A stretch of DNA of 64,000 bases, taken from contig NZ_JABXYT010000001.1 of assembly GCF_013394775.1 (NCBI RefSeq), positions 262,501 through 326,500 of the forward strand. Reading direction: 5' to 3'. This DNA is from Oribacterium sp. oral taxon 102. GTDB lineage: Bacteria > Bacillota > Clostridia > Lachnospirales > Lachnospiraceae. Position numbers and translations under genes: made by a program. This document shows, in pieces, positions 37,353 through 45,811 of the stretch; the stretch's first letter is position 1; each line of letters begins with the position of its first letter. The notes under the pieces are model-generated. The model searched no databases. It was given only the letters and a program-made list of their open reading frames with translations, and was not told the DNA's origin.

Positions 37353-38585
37353 ATGAGTAAACCGTTGGAGGGAGTTAAGGTCATCGAGCTGGCCAATTTC
37401 ATTGCCGCTGCATCTGCAGGACGTTTCATGGCAGATCTGGGCGCGGATGTAATCAAGATTGAGGCGCCGAAGGGCGATCCGCTCCGCTATACCGCCCCTT
37501 CTGAGGGAAGACCTCTGGACTGGCTGGAGAATACCACCTGGGAGCTGGAAAATGCCAATAAGAGATGTGCTTCTCTGAATATGAAGACACCGGAGGGAAT
37601 GGAGGCATTCCATAAGCTTCTGGCCTCTGCGGACGTGCTGATCACCAACTGGAGAGTGCAGGCGCTGCAGAAGCTCAACCTGGACTATGAAAGCCTGAAG
37701 GAAAGGTATCCTAAGCTGGTTTACGCGATCTGTACAGGCTACGGCGAGAAGGGACCGGACAGGGATCTTCCGGGCTTCGATTTCACTGCCTTCTTTGCCC
37801 GCGGCGGATATCTCCATTCTCTTCATCAGGCTTCTGACAGACCGCAGAATGTCGTTCCCGGACTGGGAGATCATAATGTGGGAATGAATCTGGCAGCCGG
37901 TATCCTGGCAGCACTGTATCATGCGAAGCTGACGGGAGAGGGAGAAAAGGTAGAAACCTCGCTCTTTGAGACCGCCATTTACAACATGGGAATGATGGTG
38001 CAGGCCTCCAATTATGACGGTGCGGCAAGGAACTATCCCATCGATGCCAGAAATGCGCCCACACCGACCAACAACTGCTTCAAAACCAAGGACGGAAGGT
38101 ACATCCAGCTCTGTACGCCGGATTACAATATGTACTATGAGAGGGTAATGCGTGCCATCGGCAGAGAGGACCTGATCGGGAATGAGGTCTACTTCCCCAT
38201 CCTGACCTGCCAGCAGAATGGAAAAACGCAGGAGGTCTACGATATCGTCATGGCGGAGTTTGCCAAGTATGATGCCGCGGAGATGGAACGGAGACTGACA
38301 GAGAACGACATTGCCTTTGGACTCGCGCAGAGCTGGAATGAGATTCTGCAGGATAAGCAGGCGGAGGCCAACGACTGCTTCTATGACATGACCTTCCGCA
38401 GCGGAAACACCAGAAGACTGGTCAGACTTCCGGTAAAGTTCGAAAACATGGGGACACCGGAATATCACCGCGGACCGGATGTGGGAGAGCATGGAAGAGA
38501 AGTTCTGAAGGAGATCGGGTATACGGACGAGCAGGTAGATGCAATGCTCGCCAGCCAGGCATTGTATATTCGGGAACAGAAGTAA
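37353..38585 (+). CDS. FldA-like CoA-transferase (class III, CaiB/BaiF family)
   Basis: This enzyme swaps CoA between the product acyl- or enoyl-CoA and the incoming 2-hydroxy acid. The start is ATG 37353 (MSKPLEGVKVIELANF, 410 aa), with AAAGGAG about 8 nt upstream; an open frame runs back to 37236 across the hairpin. The catalytic aspartate is about D173 in VPGLGDHNVG. Stretches such as GDPLRYTAPSEGRPL, LENANK and GYGEKGPDRDLPGFDFTAFF recall cinnamoyl-CoA:phenyllactate CoA-transferase FldA more than leucine-type HadA. A MITE-like repeat starts 5 nt after its stop. Confidence 0.9.
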   Translation: MSKPLEGVKVIELANFIAAASAGRFMADLGADVIKIEAPKGDPLRYTAPSEGRPLDWLENTTWELENANKRCASLNMKTPEGMEAFHKLLASADVLITNWRVQALQKLNLDYESLKERYPKLVYAICTGYGEKGPDRDLPGFDFTAFFARGGYLHSLHQASDRPQNVVPGLGDHNVGMNLAAGILAALYHAKLTGEGEKVETSLFETAIYNMGMMVQASNYDGAARNYPIDARNAPTPTNNCFKTKDGRYIQLCTPDYNMYYERVMRAIGREDLIGNEVYFPILTCQQNGKTQEVYDIVMAEFAKYDAAEMERRLTENDIAFGLAQSWNEILQDKQAEANDCFYDMTFRSGNTRRLVRLPVKFENMGTPEYHRGPDVGEHGREVLKEIGYTDEQVDAMLASQALYIREQK

Positions 38586-38590
38586 TGTAT

Positions 38591-38738
38591 AGGGAAACGC
38601 TGATGACACCGACGAAACCTGTTGTTTCGCGCAGCGAAATCGTGCGATGTCTTCCGGACAGAGCTCGGCCTGCCGGATCACGCAGGCGTTGGGATGCGTG
38701 ATTGGCAGGAAGAATAGGAATGCGTCAGCGTTTCCCCT
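38591..38738. mobile_element. MITE-like repeat inside the operon
   Basis: GGGAAACGCTGA (38592-38603) and TCAGCGTTTCCC (38725-38736) are perfect 12-bp inverted ends of a roughly 148-bp non-coding element. Inside are a hairpin TTTCGC-GCA-GCGAAA and a 14-bp stem (CCTGCC plus ATCACGCA with TGCGTGAT plus GGCAGG, 38669-38709). The 47-nt core 38618-38664 matches 19254-19299. It separates the CoA-transferase gene from the ligase gene and contains no visible promoter or terminator. Confidence 0.65.
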
Positions 38739-38804
38739 TGAGAAAGGTCATGGCTTCCATGACTTTTCTTCGCACTCATCTTGTATACATGAAAGGGAAG
38801 GCAC

Positions 38805-40409
38805 ATGGATTCTTTAACAGGAGGGACAATCGGAGAGTGCCTTAGGGAACGGGCAGATAAAATGCCGGAGCATTCCGCCATGCGCGCGGGGGAATGGAGC
38901 TGCAGCTACCGGCGCTTCGAGGAAATCACGGAGCTGCTGGCCATCGATCTTATGCAGAGAGGCTTGGAGAAGGGGGACAGAATCGGCATACTCGGCGTGA
39001 ACAGTCCGAACTGGGTTTTTACCTTTCTCGCGGCGGTCAAGATCGGGGTGGTTCCTTTCCTGCTGAATACCTGCTCCTGCGAGAGAGAGCTGGAGGAAAT
39101 CCTGAATCGTTCCTCTCTGAATACCCTGTTCTATGGGAAGGGGCATCACGATCTTGTATACAAGGACATTCTGTCCTCCCTCTGCAAAAGGGGGAAGCGC
39201 TCGGAGCGGATGCTTCCGATCGACCGAGAGGGAGAGGCTTCCCTTTCGGAGGCGGACTTTCCTGCGTCGTATTCCGGGGAGGCACTGCGGCGCGGACTTC
39301 TTTCCAGAGAAGAGGCGGTTCGTCCGGAGGATACTGCCTGCGTGCTGTTCACCTCGGGAAGCACTGCTGCCCCCAAGGGCGTCATGCTGTGCCATCAGAG
39401 TCTGCTTCGAAATGCGGAGGCAATGCGGGATGCCATGGGCTGGGGAGAGGCGGACAGGATGTGCCTTGCGGTTCCGCTGTTTCATACCTTCGGCATCACT
39501 GCCGGTATTCTGGCATGTATTCTGTCAGGGGCAAGCATGGAGATTCTGCCCTACTACCGGACGGAGGCGGTGTGGAACGCTGTCGAGGAGAAGCACTGTA
39601 CTATCCTGAACGGGGTGCCCAGTATGTTTCTGGCTATGGTCAGAAAGGAGGGCTACAGAGGACGGGACGGCAGCTCTGTTCGTTCGGGAATTATAGCGGG
39701 TTCCGCCTTTTCTGCGGAGGAGTATCAGGAAATCAAAGGGAAGTTCAGCAGGATGGATCTGCGGCCCAGCTATGGCATGACGGAAACCTCCCCCTGTGTC
39801 ACCATCGTCAGGCCGGGATCGGAAAAGGAGATTCTGGAGGGGAGCTGCGGCCTCCCGATCCCCGGGGTTCGCGTCCGGATCATCCGGAGCGGCAGGGAGT
39901 GTGCCTGCGGCGAGAGCGGGGAGGTGCAGGTGAAGGGCTACAACCTGATGCAGGGCTATTTCGACAGCCCGGAGGAAACCGCGAGAGCGTTTACGGAGGA
40001 CGGGTGGCTGCATACCGGGGATCTGGGCTATCTGGATCAGAGAGCTGCGCTGCATATTTCCGGTCGGATGAAGGACATCATTATCCGTTCCGGGGAGAAT
40101 ATCTCTCCTGCGGAAATTGAGGAGGAGCTGGATCAGTTTCCGGGCGTACAGAGGGTAAAGGTCGTGGGTGTCAAGGCCTCCGTCCGTCAGGAGGAGGTGG
40201 TTGCCTGCATGAAGATGCAGGAGGGAATAACGCTGGATCCGGATGCGGTGCAGGCGTTCCTCGCGCCAAGGCTCTCGGCCTACAAGATGCCGACATATAT
40301 CATCCAGCTGGATTGCTTCCCGGAGACGGCCAGCGGGAAGCCGGATATCAAGGCGATCCGGGAAATGGCGGAGGAGGCGATCCGCACAGCCAGAGCGTGT
40401 TATATGTAA
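38805..40409 (+). CDS. Acyl-CoA ligase (AMP-forming), CarB/FldL-like
   Basis: This 534-aa adenylate-forming enzyme activates a carboxylic acid to its CoA thioester with ATP. The core motifs are intact: VLFTSGSTAAPKGV (P-loop), YGMTETSP, HTGDLGYL, GRMKDIIIRSGENIS (hinge) and the terminal lysine in ETASGKPD. Its place directly before an acyl-CoA dehydrogenase and etfBA matches carB (caffeyl-CoA synthetase) in Acetobacterium woodii. In an fld setting it could prime the CoA-transferase cycle or accept free aryl acrylates. The substrate is unknown. Confidence 0.87.
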   Translation: MDSLTGGTIGECLRERADKMPEHSAMRAGEWSCSYRRFEEITELLAIDLMQRGLEKGDRIGILGVNSPNWVFTFLAAVKIGVVPFLLNTCSCERELEEILNRSSLNTLFYGKGHHDLVYKDILSSLCKRGKRSERMLPIDREGEASLSEADFPASYSGEALRRGLLSREEAVRPEDTACVLFTSGSTAAPKGVMLCHQSLLRNAEAMRDAMGWGEADRMCLAVPLFHTFGITAGILACILSGASMEILPYYRTEAVWNAVEEKHCTILNGVPSMFLAMVRKEGYRGRDGSSVRSGIIAGSAFSAEEYQEIKGKFSRMDLRPSYGMTETSPCVTIVRPGSEKEILEGSCGLPIPGVRVRIIRSGRECACGESGEVQVKGYNLMQGYFDSPEETARAFTEDGWLHTGDLGYLDQRAALHISGRMKDIIIRSGENISPAEIEEELDQFPGVQRVKVVGVKASVRQEEVVACMKMQEGITLDPDAVQAFLAPRLSAYKMPTYIIQLDCFPETASGKPDIKAIREMAEEAIRTARACYM

Positions 40410-40511
40410 ACGATTTAGCAATACGGCGATACGATACGAAAAAGGATAAGTTTGGTGAATATTCCGGCGGGGTTTCCGCAGGAAAAGCGTTTGACAGGAG
40501 GTAAAAGGAAA

Positions 40512-41657
40512 ATGGCAGAGGCTTTTTTCACGGAGCAGCATGAGCTGATCAGAAAACTGACCCGAGACTTCGCGGAACGGGAGTTTACGGATGAACTTCT
40601 GGATCAGGTAGAGGCGTCAGGTGAATTTCCCGAGGAGGTTCTACAGAAGATGGCAAAGGCCGGTTTCTTCGGCGTGAAAACGCCGAAGGAGTGGGGCGGG
40701 CAGGGAGCGGATGCCCGGGCATACGTGCTGGTGATGGAGGAAATCTCCAGAGTGTCCGCCGTGGCAAGCATCTATGTGTCCAGCCCGAATTCTCTTTCCG
40801 GAGGGCCGCTGCTTCTGGCGGGGAACGATGCGCAGAAGGAAAAATATCTGAGGCCGGTGGTGACCGGCGAGAAGAAGCTGGCATTTGCTCTGACAGAGCC
40901 GGGAGCCGGCTCCGATGCGGGAGGCGTGCAGACGACGGCAAGAAAAGAGGGTGAGCATTACATTCTGAATGGACGGAAGTGCTTCATTACCATGGCTCCG
41001 CTGTCGGATTATGCGGTGATCTTCGCCAGAACGGGAGAGGCTGGTCCCAGAGGGCTTTCCGCCTTCGTGCTGGATATGCATGCGCCGGGTGTCTCCTGCG
41101 GCAAGGGCGAAAATAAAATGGGAATCATCGGCTGTGCGACCTCCGATATTATCATGGAAAATGCGGTGGTGCCGGAGTGCGACCGTCTGGGCGAGGAAGG
41201 GGACGGCATGAAGATTGCCATGAATACGCTGAATACCGGTCGTTTGGGTGTTGCGGCGCAGTCGATCGGCGTGGCGCAGGCCTGTCTGGACGAGGCGGTA
41301 AGCTATGCCAAGGACAGAAAGCAGTTCGGAAGGCCTATCGGACAGTTTCAGGCAATTCAGTTCATGCTTGCGGAGATGGCGACCAAGCTGGAGGCGGCGA
41401 AGCAGCTGGTGTATAAGGCAGCATACATGATGGATACCAGACAGAATGCGACGATGAACGCTTCTATGGCGAAGTACTATGCCTCGGAGGTCTGCAATGA
41501 AATCGCGCAGAAGGCGCTGCAGATCCATGGAGGCTACGGCTACATCAAGGACTACAAGATCGAACGGTATTTCCGTGACTGCCGGATCTTTACGATTTAT
41601 GAGGGAACCAGCCAGGTGCAGCAGATGGTAATCGGCAGGACATTGCTTAAAAAATAA
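40512..41657 (+). CDS. Acyl-CoA dehydrogenase / enoyl-CoA reductase (AcdA/CarC-like)
   Basis: A flavoprotein of the acyl-CoA dehydrogenase family, here predicted to run as an enoyl-CoA reductase fed by EtfAB. The start is ATG 40512 (MAEAFFTEQHELIRKL, 381 aa), downstream of AGGAGG; a longer frame from 40452 lacks support. Motifs are FALTEPGAGSDAGG, the FAD-site DRKQFGRPIGQFQAIQF and the catalytic glutamate at about E364 in IYEGTSQVQ. It is 25 nt ahead of etfB. Confidence 0.92.
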   Translation: MAEAFFTEQHELIRKLTRDFAEREFTDELLDQVEASGEFPEEVLQKMAKAGFFGVKTPKEWGGQGADARAYVLVMEEISRVSAVASIYVSSPNSLSGGPLLLAGNDAQKEKYLRPVVTGEKKLAFALTEPGAGSDAGGVQTTARKEGEHYILNGRKCFITMAPLSDYAVIFARTGEAGPRGLSAFVLDMHAPGVSCGKGENKMGIIGCATSDIIMENAVVPECDRLGEEGDGMKIAMNTLNTGRLGVAAQSIGVAQACLDEAVSYAKDRKQFGRPIGQFQAIQFMLAEMATKLEAAKQLVYKAAYMMDTRQNATMNASMAKYYASEVCNEIAQKALQIHGGYGYIKDYKIERYFRDCRIFTIYEGTSQVQQMVIGRTLLKK

Positions 41658-41682
41658 CCCAAGGTCAGGAGGTCATAGAAAG

Positions 41683-42468
41683 ATGAAGATTCTGGTTTGT
41701 GTGAAACAGGTTCCGGATACCAATGAAGTGAAGATCGATCCGGTAAAGGGAACGCTGATCCGGGAGGGGGTTCCCAGTATTCTGAATCCGGATGACGCCA
41801 ATGCTCTGGAGGCGGCGCTGCAGATGAAGGACAGGGACCCGGAGATCGTAGTGGACGTGATTACCATGGGGCCGCCGCAGGCGGGATATATGCTGCGGGA
41901 ATGCCTGGCAATGGGGGCGGATCATGCCTATCTGCTTTCCGACCGTGCCTTCGGCGGCGCAGATACCTGTGCGACCTCGACGACGATCGCGGCAGGCATC
42001 AAAAAGGTGGGCGATGTGGATTTGATCTTCGCGGGTCGGCAGGCCATAGACGGAGATACGGCACAGGTAGGTCCGCAGGTGGCGCAGAGACTGGGGCTTC
42101 CCGAGGTGTCCTATGTACAGCATTATGAGGTGAAGGGAAATGCAGTAGAGGTACAGCGGCAGCTGGAGGACGGCTATGAGGTTCTGGAGGTACAGATGCC
42201 CTGTCTGCTCACCTGCGTGAAGGAGCTGAATACTCCGAGATATATGTCGGTCGGCTCCATTGTGGATGCATACCAAAAGGAGATCACGGTATGGAATCAT
42301 GAGGATGTGGAACTGGATCCCAGGGACTGCGGTCTGAATGCTTCGCCGACGCAGGTCTTCCGCTCCTTTACGCCTCCGCAGAAGGGGAAGGGAGAAATGC
42401 TCTCCGGAACGGTGGAGGAAATGGCAGGGAAGCTGGTGGAAAAGCTGGCGGAAAAGCATCTGGTCTGA
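41683..42468 (+). CDS. etfB: Electron transfer flavoprotein beta subunit
   Basis: EtfB (261 aa) binds FAD, or NADH in bifurcating ETFs, and pairs with EtfA. It begins MKILVCVKQVPDTNEVKI and has the SDRAFGGADTCATSTTIAAG loop and FAGRQAIDGDTAQVGPQVA segment seen in anaerobe ETFs associated with bifurcating enzymes. AGGAGG lies about 8 nt before ATG 41683. Its association with an enoyl-CoA reductase suggests NADH-driven ferredoxin reduction, as known for CarCDE and butyryl-CoA dehydrogenase complexes. Confidence 0.93.
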   Translation: MKILVCVKQVPDTNEVKIDPVKGTLIREGVPSILNPDDANALEAALQMKDRDPEIVVDVITMGPPQAGYMLRECLAMGADHAYLLSDRAFGGADTCATSTTIAAGIKKVGDVDLIFAGRQAIDGDTAQVGPQVAQRLGLPEVSYVQHYEVKGNAVEVQRQLEDGYEVLEVQMPCLLTCVKELNTPRYMSVGSIVDAYQKEITVWNHEDVELDPRDCGLNASPTQVFRSFTPPQKGKGEMLSGTVEEMAGKLVEKLAEKHLV

Positions 42469-42489
42469 TGGAACAGGAGGGAAAATCAC

Positions 42490-43686
42490 ATGGCAGTTAT
42501 TGTAAATAAAGAAAAATGCAGAGGATGTACAAAATGTGTGAAGGTCTGCCCCTTCGACGCCATCACCATGGTAGACAGAAAGGCGGAGATCGGGATGTCC
42601 TGCACCAGCTGCAAGCAGTGTATCGCAGCCTGCCCCTTTGATGCCATATTCCAGACCGAGGAGGAAAAGAGCGAGATCGATCTGAGCGCATACCATGGGG
42701 TCTGGGTATTCGCGGAGCAGAGAGACGGAAAGCTGATGAGCGTGGCGCTGGAGCTGCTGGGAGAGGGGAGAAAGCTGGCAGATCAGGTGGGCTGCGAGCT
42801 CTGTGCTGTGCTCTGCGGCGAGCAGGTGGAGGCGCTGATTCCGGAGCTCTATGCATATGGCGCGGAAAAGGTCTACTACGCGGATAGTCCGGAGCTCAGA
42901 ACCTATCGGACGGACGCCTATACGAAGGTGATATACGAGGCCATTCAGCGTTATCGTCCGGAGATCGTACTGCTGGGCGCGACGCATATCGGCAGGGATC
43001 TGGGGCCGTGTCTGGCAGTCCGCTGCGGGACAGGACTGACTGCGGATTGCACCAGGCTGGAGATCGATCCGGAAACCAAGGGCATCCTCCAGACGAGACC
43101 GGCCTTCGGCGGCAATCTGATGGCGACGATTCAGTGCCCGAAGCATCGTCCGCAGATGTCTACGGTACGTCCCGGCGTGATGGAAAAGCCGGTAAGGGAT
43201 GCGGGAAGAACCGGAGAGACGATCCGGCTTTCTGCAGAGTTCAAAGAAGGAGAGATCCGCACCAGGATTCTGGAGATCGTCAAGAGCGCGAAGGAAACGG
43301 TATCCTTGAGCGATGCCAAGGTGATCGTTTCCGGCGGTATGGGACTGGGTGGAAAGGAGGGCTTTGACCTGCTTCGGAAACTGGCAGACCGCATGGGAGG
43401 AACTGTCGGGGCATCGAGAGCTGCGGTGGATGCCGGATGGATCGACCACGCCTATCAGGTGGGGCAGACGGGGACGACAGTCCGTCCGGACATCTATTTC
43501 GCCTGCGGAATCAGCGGAGCGATCCAGCACGCGGCAGGAATGAAGGATTCGAAGCTGATCGTCGCGATCAACCAAAATGAGAGCGCACCGATCTTTGACA
43601 TCGCCGACATTGGCATCGTAGGGGATCTCTACAAGGTCATTCCGGCGATTCTGTCCGAGCTGGAGCAGTATGAGGAAAAGAAATAG
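42490..43686 (+). CDS. etfA: Electron transfer flavoprotein alpha subunit with N-terminal 2[4Fe-4S] domain (CarE-like)
   Basis: The first 60 residues form a ferredoxin module with [15 protein letters not shown] and [15 protein letters not shown], followed by a standard EtfA. The C-terminal FAD domain includes [25 protein letters not shown] and [13 protein letters not shown]. At 398 aa it is about 60 residues longer than plain EtfA. The same fusion is known in CarE of the caffeate-reducing, ferredoxin-producing CarCDE complex, which supports electron bifurcation here. It is the last gene before a hairpin. Confidence 0.94.
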   Translation: MAVIVNKEKCRGCTKCVKVCPFDAITMVDRKAEIGMSCTSCKQCIAACPFDAIFQTEEEKSEIDLSAYHGVWVFAEQRDGKLMSVALELLGEGRKLADQVGCELCAVLCGEQVEALIPELYAYGAEKVYYADSPELRTYRTDAYTKVIYEAIQRYRPEIVLLGATHIGRDLGPCLAVRCGTGLTADCTRLEIDPETKGILQTRPAFGGNLMATIQCPKHRPQMSTVRPGVMEKPVRDAGRTGETIRLSAEFKEGEIRTRILEIVKSAKETVSLSDAKVIVSGGMGLGGKEGFDLLRKLADRMGGTVGASRAAVDAGWIDHAYQVGQTGTTVRPDIYFACGISGAIQHAAGMKDSKLIVAINQNESAPIFDIADIGIVGDLYKVIPAILSELEQYEEKK

Positions 43687-43707
43687 GCAGCTGCAAGCAG
43701 CAGACAG

Positions 43708-43743
43708 AAATGCCGTCGGCGGGGAGGCTCGCCGGCGGCATTT
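43708..43743 (+). terminator. Hairpin ending the fld/car-like operon
   Basis: AAATGCCG-T-CGGCG faces CGCCG-G-CGGCATTT, a 13-bp stem interrupted by one T-G pair. Only a short T tract follows, so termination may be incomplete. Confidence 0.7.
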
Positions 43744-43818
43744 ATCAATGCCATGCTTCGGTACGGAAAGAGACGGGGCGGCAGGCATATTCGTGAAGCA
43801 GAGGGAAGGAGAAAACGT

Positions 43819-44811
43819 ATGACGGAAAAAATCCGGATCATTTGCCGCGAGCCGGAGGTATATTGCCTGCCAATTCCTTTGCCGGACAGTCCTCTCCGAA
43901 GCCTGAATGCCTACTTGATCCGATCGCAGGGAGAAAGCCTGCTGGTGGATACCGGCTTTCGGCATCCGATATGCATCTGTGCCATGGAGGAGGTGCTTCG
44001 GATACTCAATGTGGATAGGGGGCGGATGCGGATTTTCATCACGCACTGCCATACAGATCATATGGGCTCTGTTCCGGACATTATGCGGCCGGAAAATCAG
44101 GTTTTGCTGTCGGAGACAGAGTATCGGATGTGTGCCGGGCATCTGGAGGGGGACTATTGGGAGCAGGGGGAGAGGCGGTTTCTGTCGGAGGGCTTCCCCA
44201 TGGCGGAGCTGGAGCAGGTGCGGCAGGTCAATCCCTCCCGGATTTATATGCCGAAGCGTATGTTTCCCGCCGGCTTCGTGAAGGATGGGGAGCGCTGCAG
44301 GATCGGGGCATGGGAGTGGGTATTTATGGATACCAGAGGACATTCTCCGGGGCATATGAGTTTGTATCTGCCGGAGAAGGAGATCCTGATCCTGGGGGAC
44401 CATGTCCTTTTCGATATTTCCCCGAATATCACCAACTGGATAGGGGTAGAGGATTCTCTGGGAGACTATCTGAACAGTCTGGACAGGATATCTGCGCTTT
44501 CGGTCAGTATACCGCTCCCGGGCCACAGGGGAGCAGGAAGGGGGCTTCGTGAAAGAATCGCAGAGCTGAAACGGCACCACTGCATCCGGCTGGAGCAGAT
44601 GCTCGCGGAAATCCGGCAGAAGCCGGGAATGACGGCATATCAGATCGCATCAGGAGCACAGTGGCGCATGCAGGGTAAGAGCTGGGAGGATGCGCCCAAA
44701 AGCCAGAAATGGTTCGCGGTGGGGGAAACGATAGCCCATCTGGATTATCTTCGCCTTAGAGGCGCAGTCAGCCGGAAAATGGAAGAAGGGAGAATGCACT
44801 ACGAGATATAG
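43819..44811 (+). CDS. Metallo-beta-lactamase-fold hydrolase
   Basis: The start is ATG 43819 (MTEKIRIICREPEV, 330 aa), with AAGGAG about 8 nt upstream; the longer frame from 43753 was rejected. The zinc motif THCHTDHMG, a later DTRGHSPGHMSLY and GDHVLFD complete an MBL active site. The C-terminal 100 residues are helical, as in LACTB2-like proteins. Substrate unknown. Being just downstream of etfA it might be a thioesterase linked to the operon, but the hairpin between them argues for partial independence. Confidence 0.85.
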   Translation: MTEKIRIICREPEVYCLPIPLPDSPLRSLNAYLIRSQGESLLVDTGFRHPICICAMEEVLRILNVDRGRMRIFITHCHTDHMGSVPDIMRPENQVLLSETEYRMCAGHLEGDYWEQGERRFLSEGFPMAELEQVRQVNPSRIYMPKRMFPAGFVKDGERCRIGAWEWVFMDTRGHSPGHMSLYLPEKEILILGDHVLFDISPNITNWIGVEDSLGDYLNSLDRISALSVSIPLPGHRGAGRGLRERIAELKRHHCIRLEQMLAEIRQKPGMTAYQIASGAQWRMQGKSWEDAPKSQKWFAVGETIAHLDYLRLRGAVSRKMEEGRMHYEI

Positions 44812-44857
44812 GATCGGATCGGAGGCACGCGATAATTGCTCCATGGGAAGGACAAGG

Positions 44858-44885
44858 GAAAAAAAACGCTCCCGATCGGGAGCGT
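44858..44885 (-). terminator. Terminator of the small minus-strand membrane gene
   Basis: ACGCTCCC-GATC-GGGAGCGT (44866-44885) is followed, on the minus strand, by a run of eight T. It starts 13 nt after the stop codon of the gene at 44899-45093. On the plus strand there is no T run. Confidence 0.93.
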
Positions 44886-44898
44886 CAAGAGGGAAAAA

Positions 44899-45093
44899 TC
44901 AGCCTAATATATAATTGCCTGTGATGATAGAATAAATCCCCAGAACAACTACAACCGCACAGGCCAGAAGGTAGAACGGACGGATTCGAATCGTCCAGCC
45001 CTTGGCTTTCGCTATTTTTATCATAGCGAGCTGTCCTGCGAGAACCGCTGCGAAAATCAGGGTAATGATTACAGTCATTGTTGGCTTACTCAT
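44899..45093 (-). CDS. Small membrane protein of unknown function
   Basis: The start is placed at ATG 45091-45093 (MSKPTMTVIITLIFAAVL, 64 aa), with AGGAGG about 9 nt upstream; the frame extends to 45126 without such a site. Two hydrophobic helices (about 6-23 and 37-58) are joined by a basic loop (KIAKAKGWTIRIRP). It has its own terminator and ribosome site, so it is likely a real gene. I do not recognise a family. Confidence 0.75.
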   Translation of the reverse strand: MSKPTMTVIITLIFAAVLAGQLAMIKIAKAKGWTIRIRPFYLLACAVVVVLGIYSIITGNYILG

Positions 45094-45164
45094 AAATCGT
45101 TTTCCTCCTGGAATTTCATTTGTCATTTACTGTATAAGGCTCCGGTTTCCTCGCCTATCCTCGA

Positions 45165-45722
45165 TCAGCCGAAGAAGCGATCGTAGGTATTCCGGCGAAC
45201 CACGCGCACCGCTCTCGCACTTCCGAGGCTCAGCAGAAGCTTGAAGCGGACATAGCTCTCTGCCGCACCTGCGAAGGACTCCTGCGCTGCAATCGCCTTG
45301 TCACAGAGGGTGAGCAGACAGCCGAGACGGGAGCTCGGGACGGAGCTTGCGAGCGGAAACATGTGGCTCCGGATCGCCTGCTGCTCCTTTCGGGAGAGCG
45401 GGAAGCCCGCTGCGAGGGAATTCTTTACGGCATCCTCCGGATGGTAGAAGCAGTACCAGCGTCCGTCATGCCCGCTGTCCTTGTCGTTTTTATGGTAATC
45501 TACGAGACAGAAATCGTGCAGCAGCCCGACGCGGGCGGCACTGTCCGGGTCGATCCCCAGCTTTGGCGCGAGCCTGTGTGCCAGCTGCGCGACGCGGACG
45601 CTGTGATCATAGGTATTGGTGCTGCCATGCCGAGGTACGGTAAGCAGCTGCAAATAACTTGGATTTCTCGTAATCTCGGTGTAGGAAGCGGCGAACCTTA
45701 CGGCATCATCGGATAGCGTCAT
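45165..45722 (-). CDS. HD-domain phosphohydrolase
   Basis: This 185-aa protein has a classic HD domain: TYDHSVRVAQLAHRL, then LLHDFCLVDYH, with later histidines FYHPEDAV and RSHMFPL completing the metal sites. Family members hydrolyse phosphate esters or nucleotides; the substrate is unknown. The ribosome site is weak. The small gene at 44899-45093 follows on the same strand. Confidence 0.85.
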   Translation of the reverse strand: MTLSDDAVRFAASYTEITRNPSYLQLLTVPRHGSTNTYDHSVRVAQLAHRLAPKLGIDPDSAARVGLLHDFCLVDYHKNDKDSGHDGRWYCFYHPEDAVKNSLAAGFPLSRKEQQAIRSHMFPLASSVPSSRLGCLLTLCDKAIAAQESFAGAAESYVRFKLLLSLGSARAVRVVRRNTYDRFFG

Positions 45723-45811
45723 AGCACAGCCTTTCTGTATGCAGCCTGAACTTTAAAACAGTGCCACTATACTGCATTTCCGACGGCATTGCAAGTTTCT
45801 TTTGAAAAAGT

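Noticed and set aside
32839..43686. Assignment of the operon to glutamate fermentation via 2-hydroxyglutaryl-CoA
   Set aside because: The activator family is shared, but the CoA-transferase is class III FldA-like and no glutaconate CoA-transferase or decarboxylase genes are present.
32839..43686. Assignment to a carnitine (cai) operon because of the CaiB-like transferase, ligase and dehydrogenase
   Set aside because: No crotonobetaine hydratase is present, and the radical dehydratase plus activator are not part of cai systems.
41665..44580. A 971-residue open frame on the minus strand
   Set aside because: It lies antisense to etfB, etfA and the MBL gene, has no coherent domain or ribosome site, and reflects codon bias of the real genes.
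44866..44885. Terminator for the plus-strand MBL gene
   Set aside because: The T run exists only on the minus strand, so the hairpin serves the small minus-strand gene.
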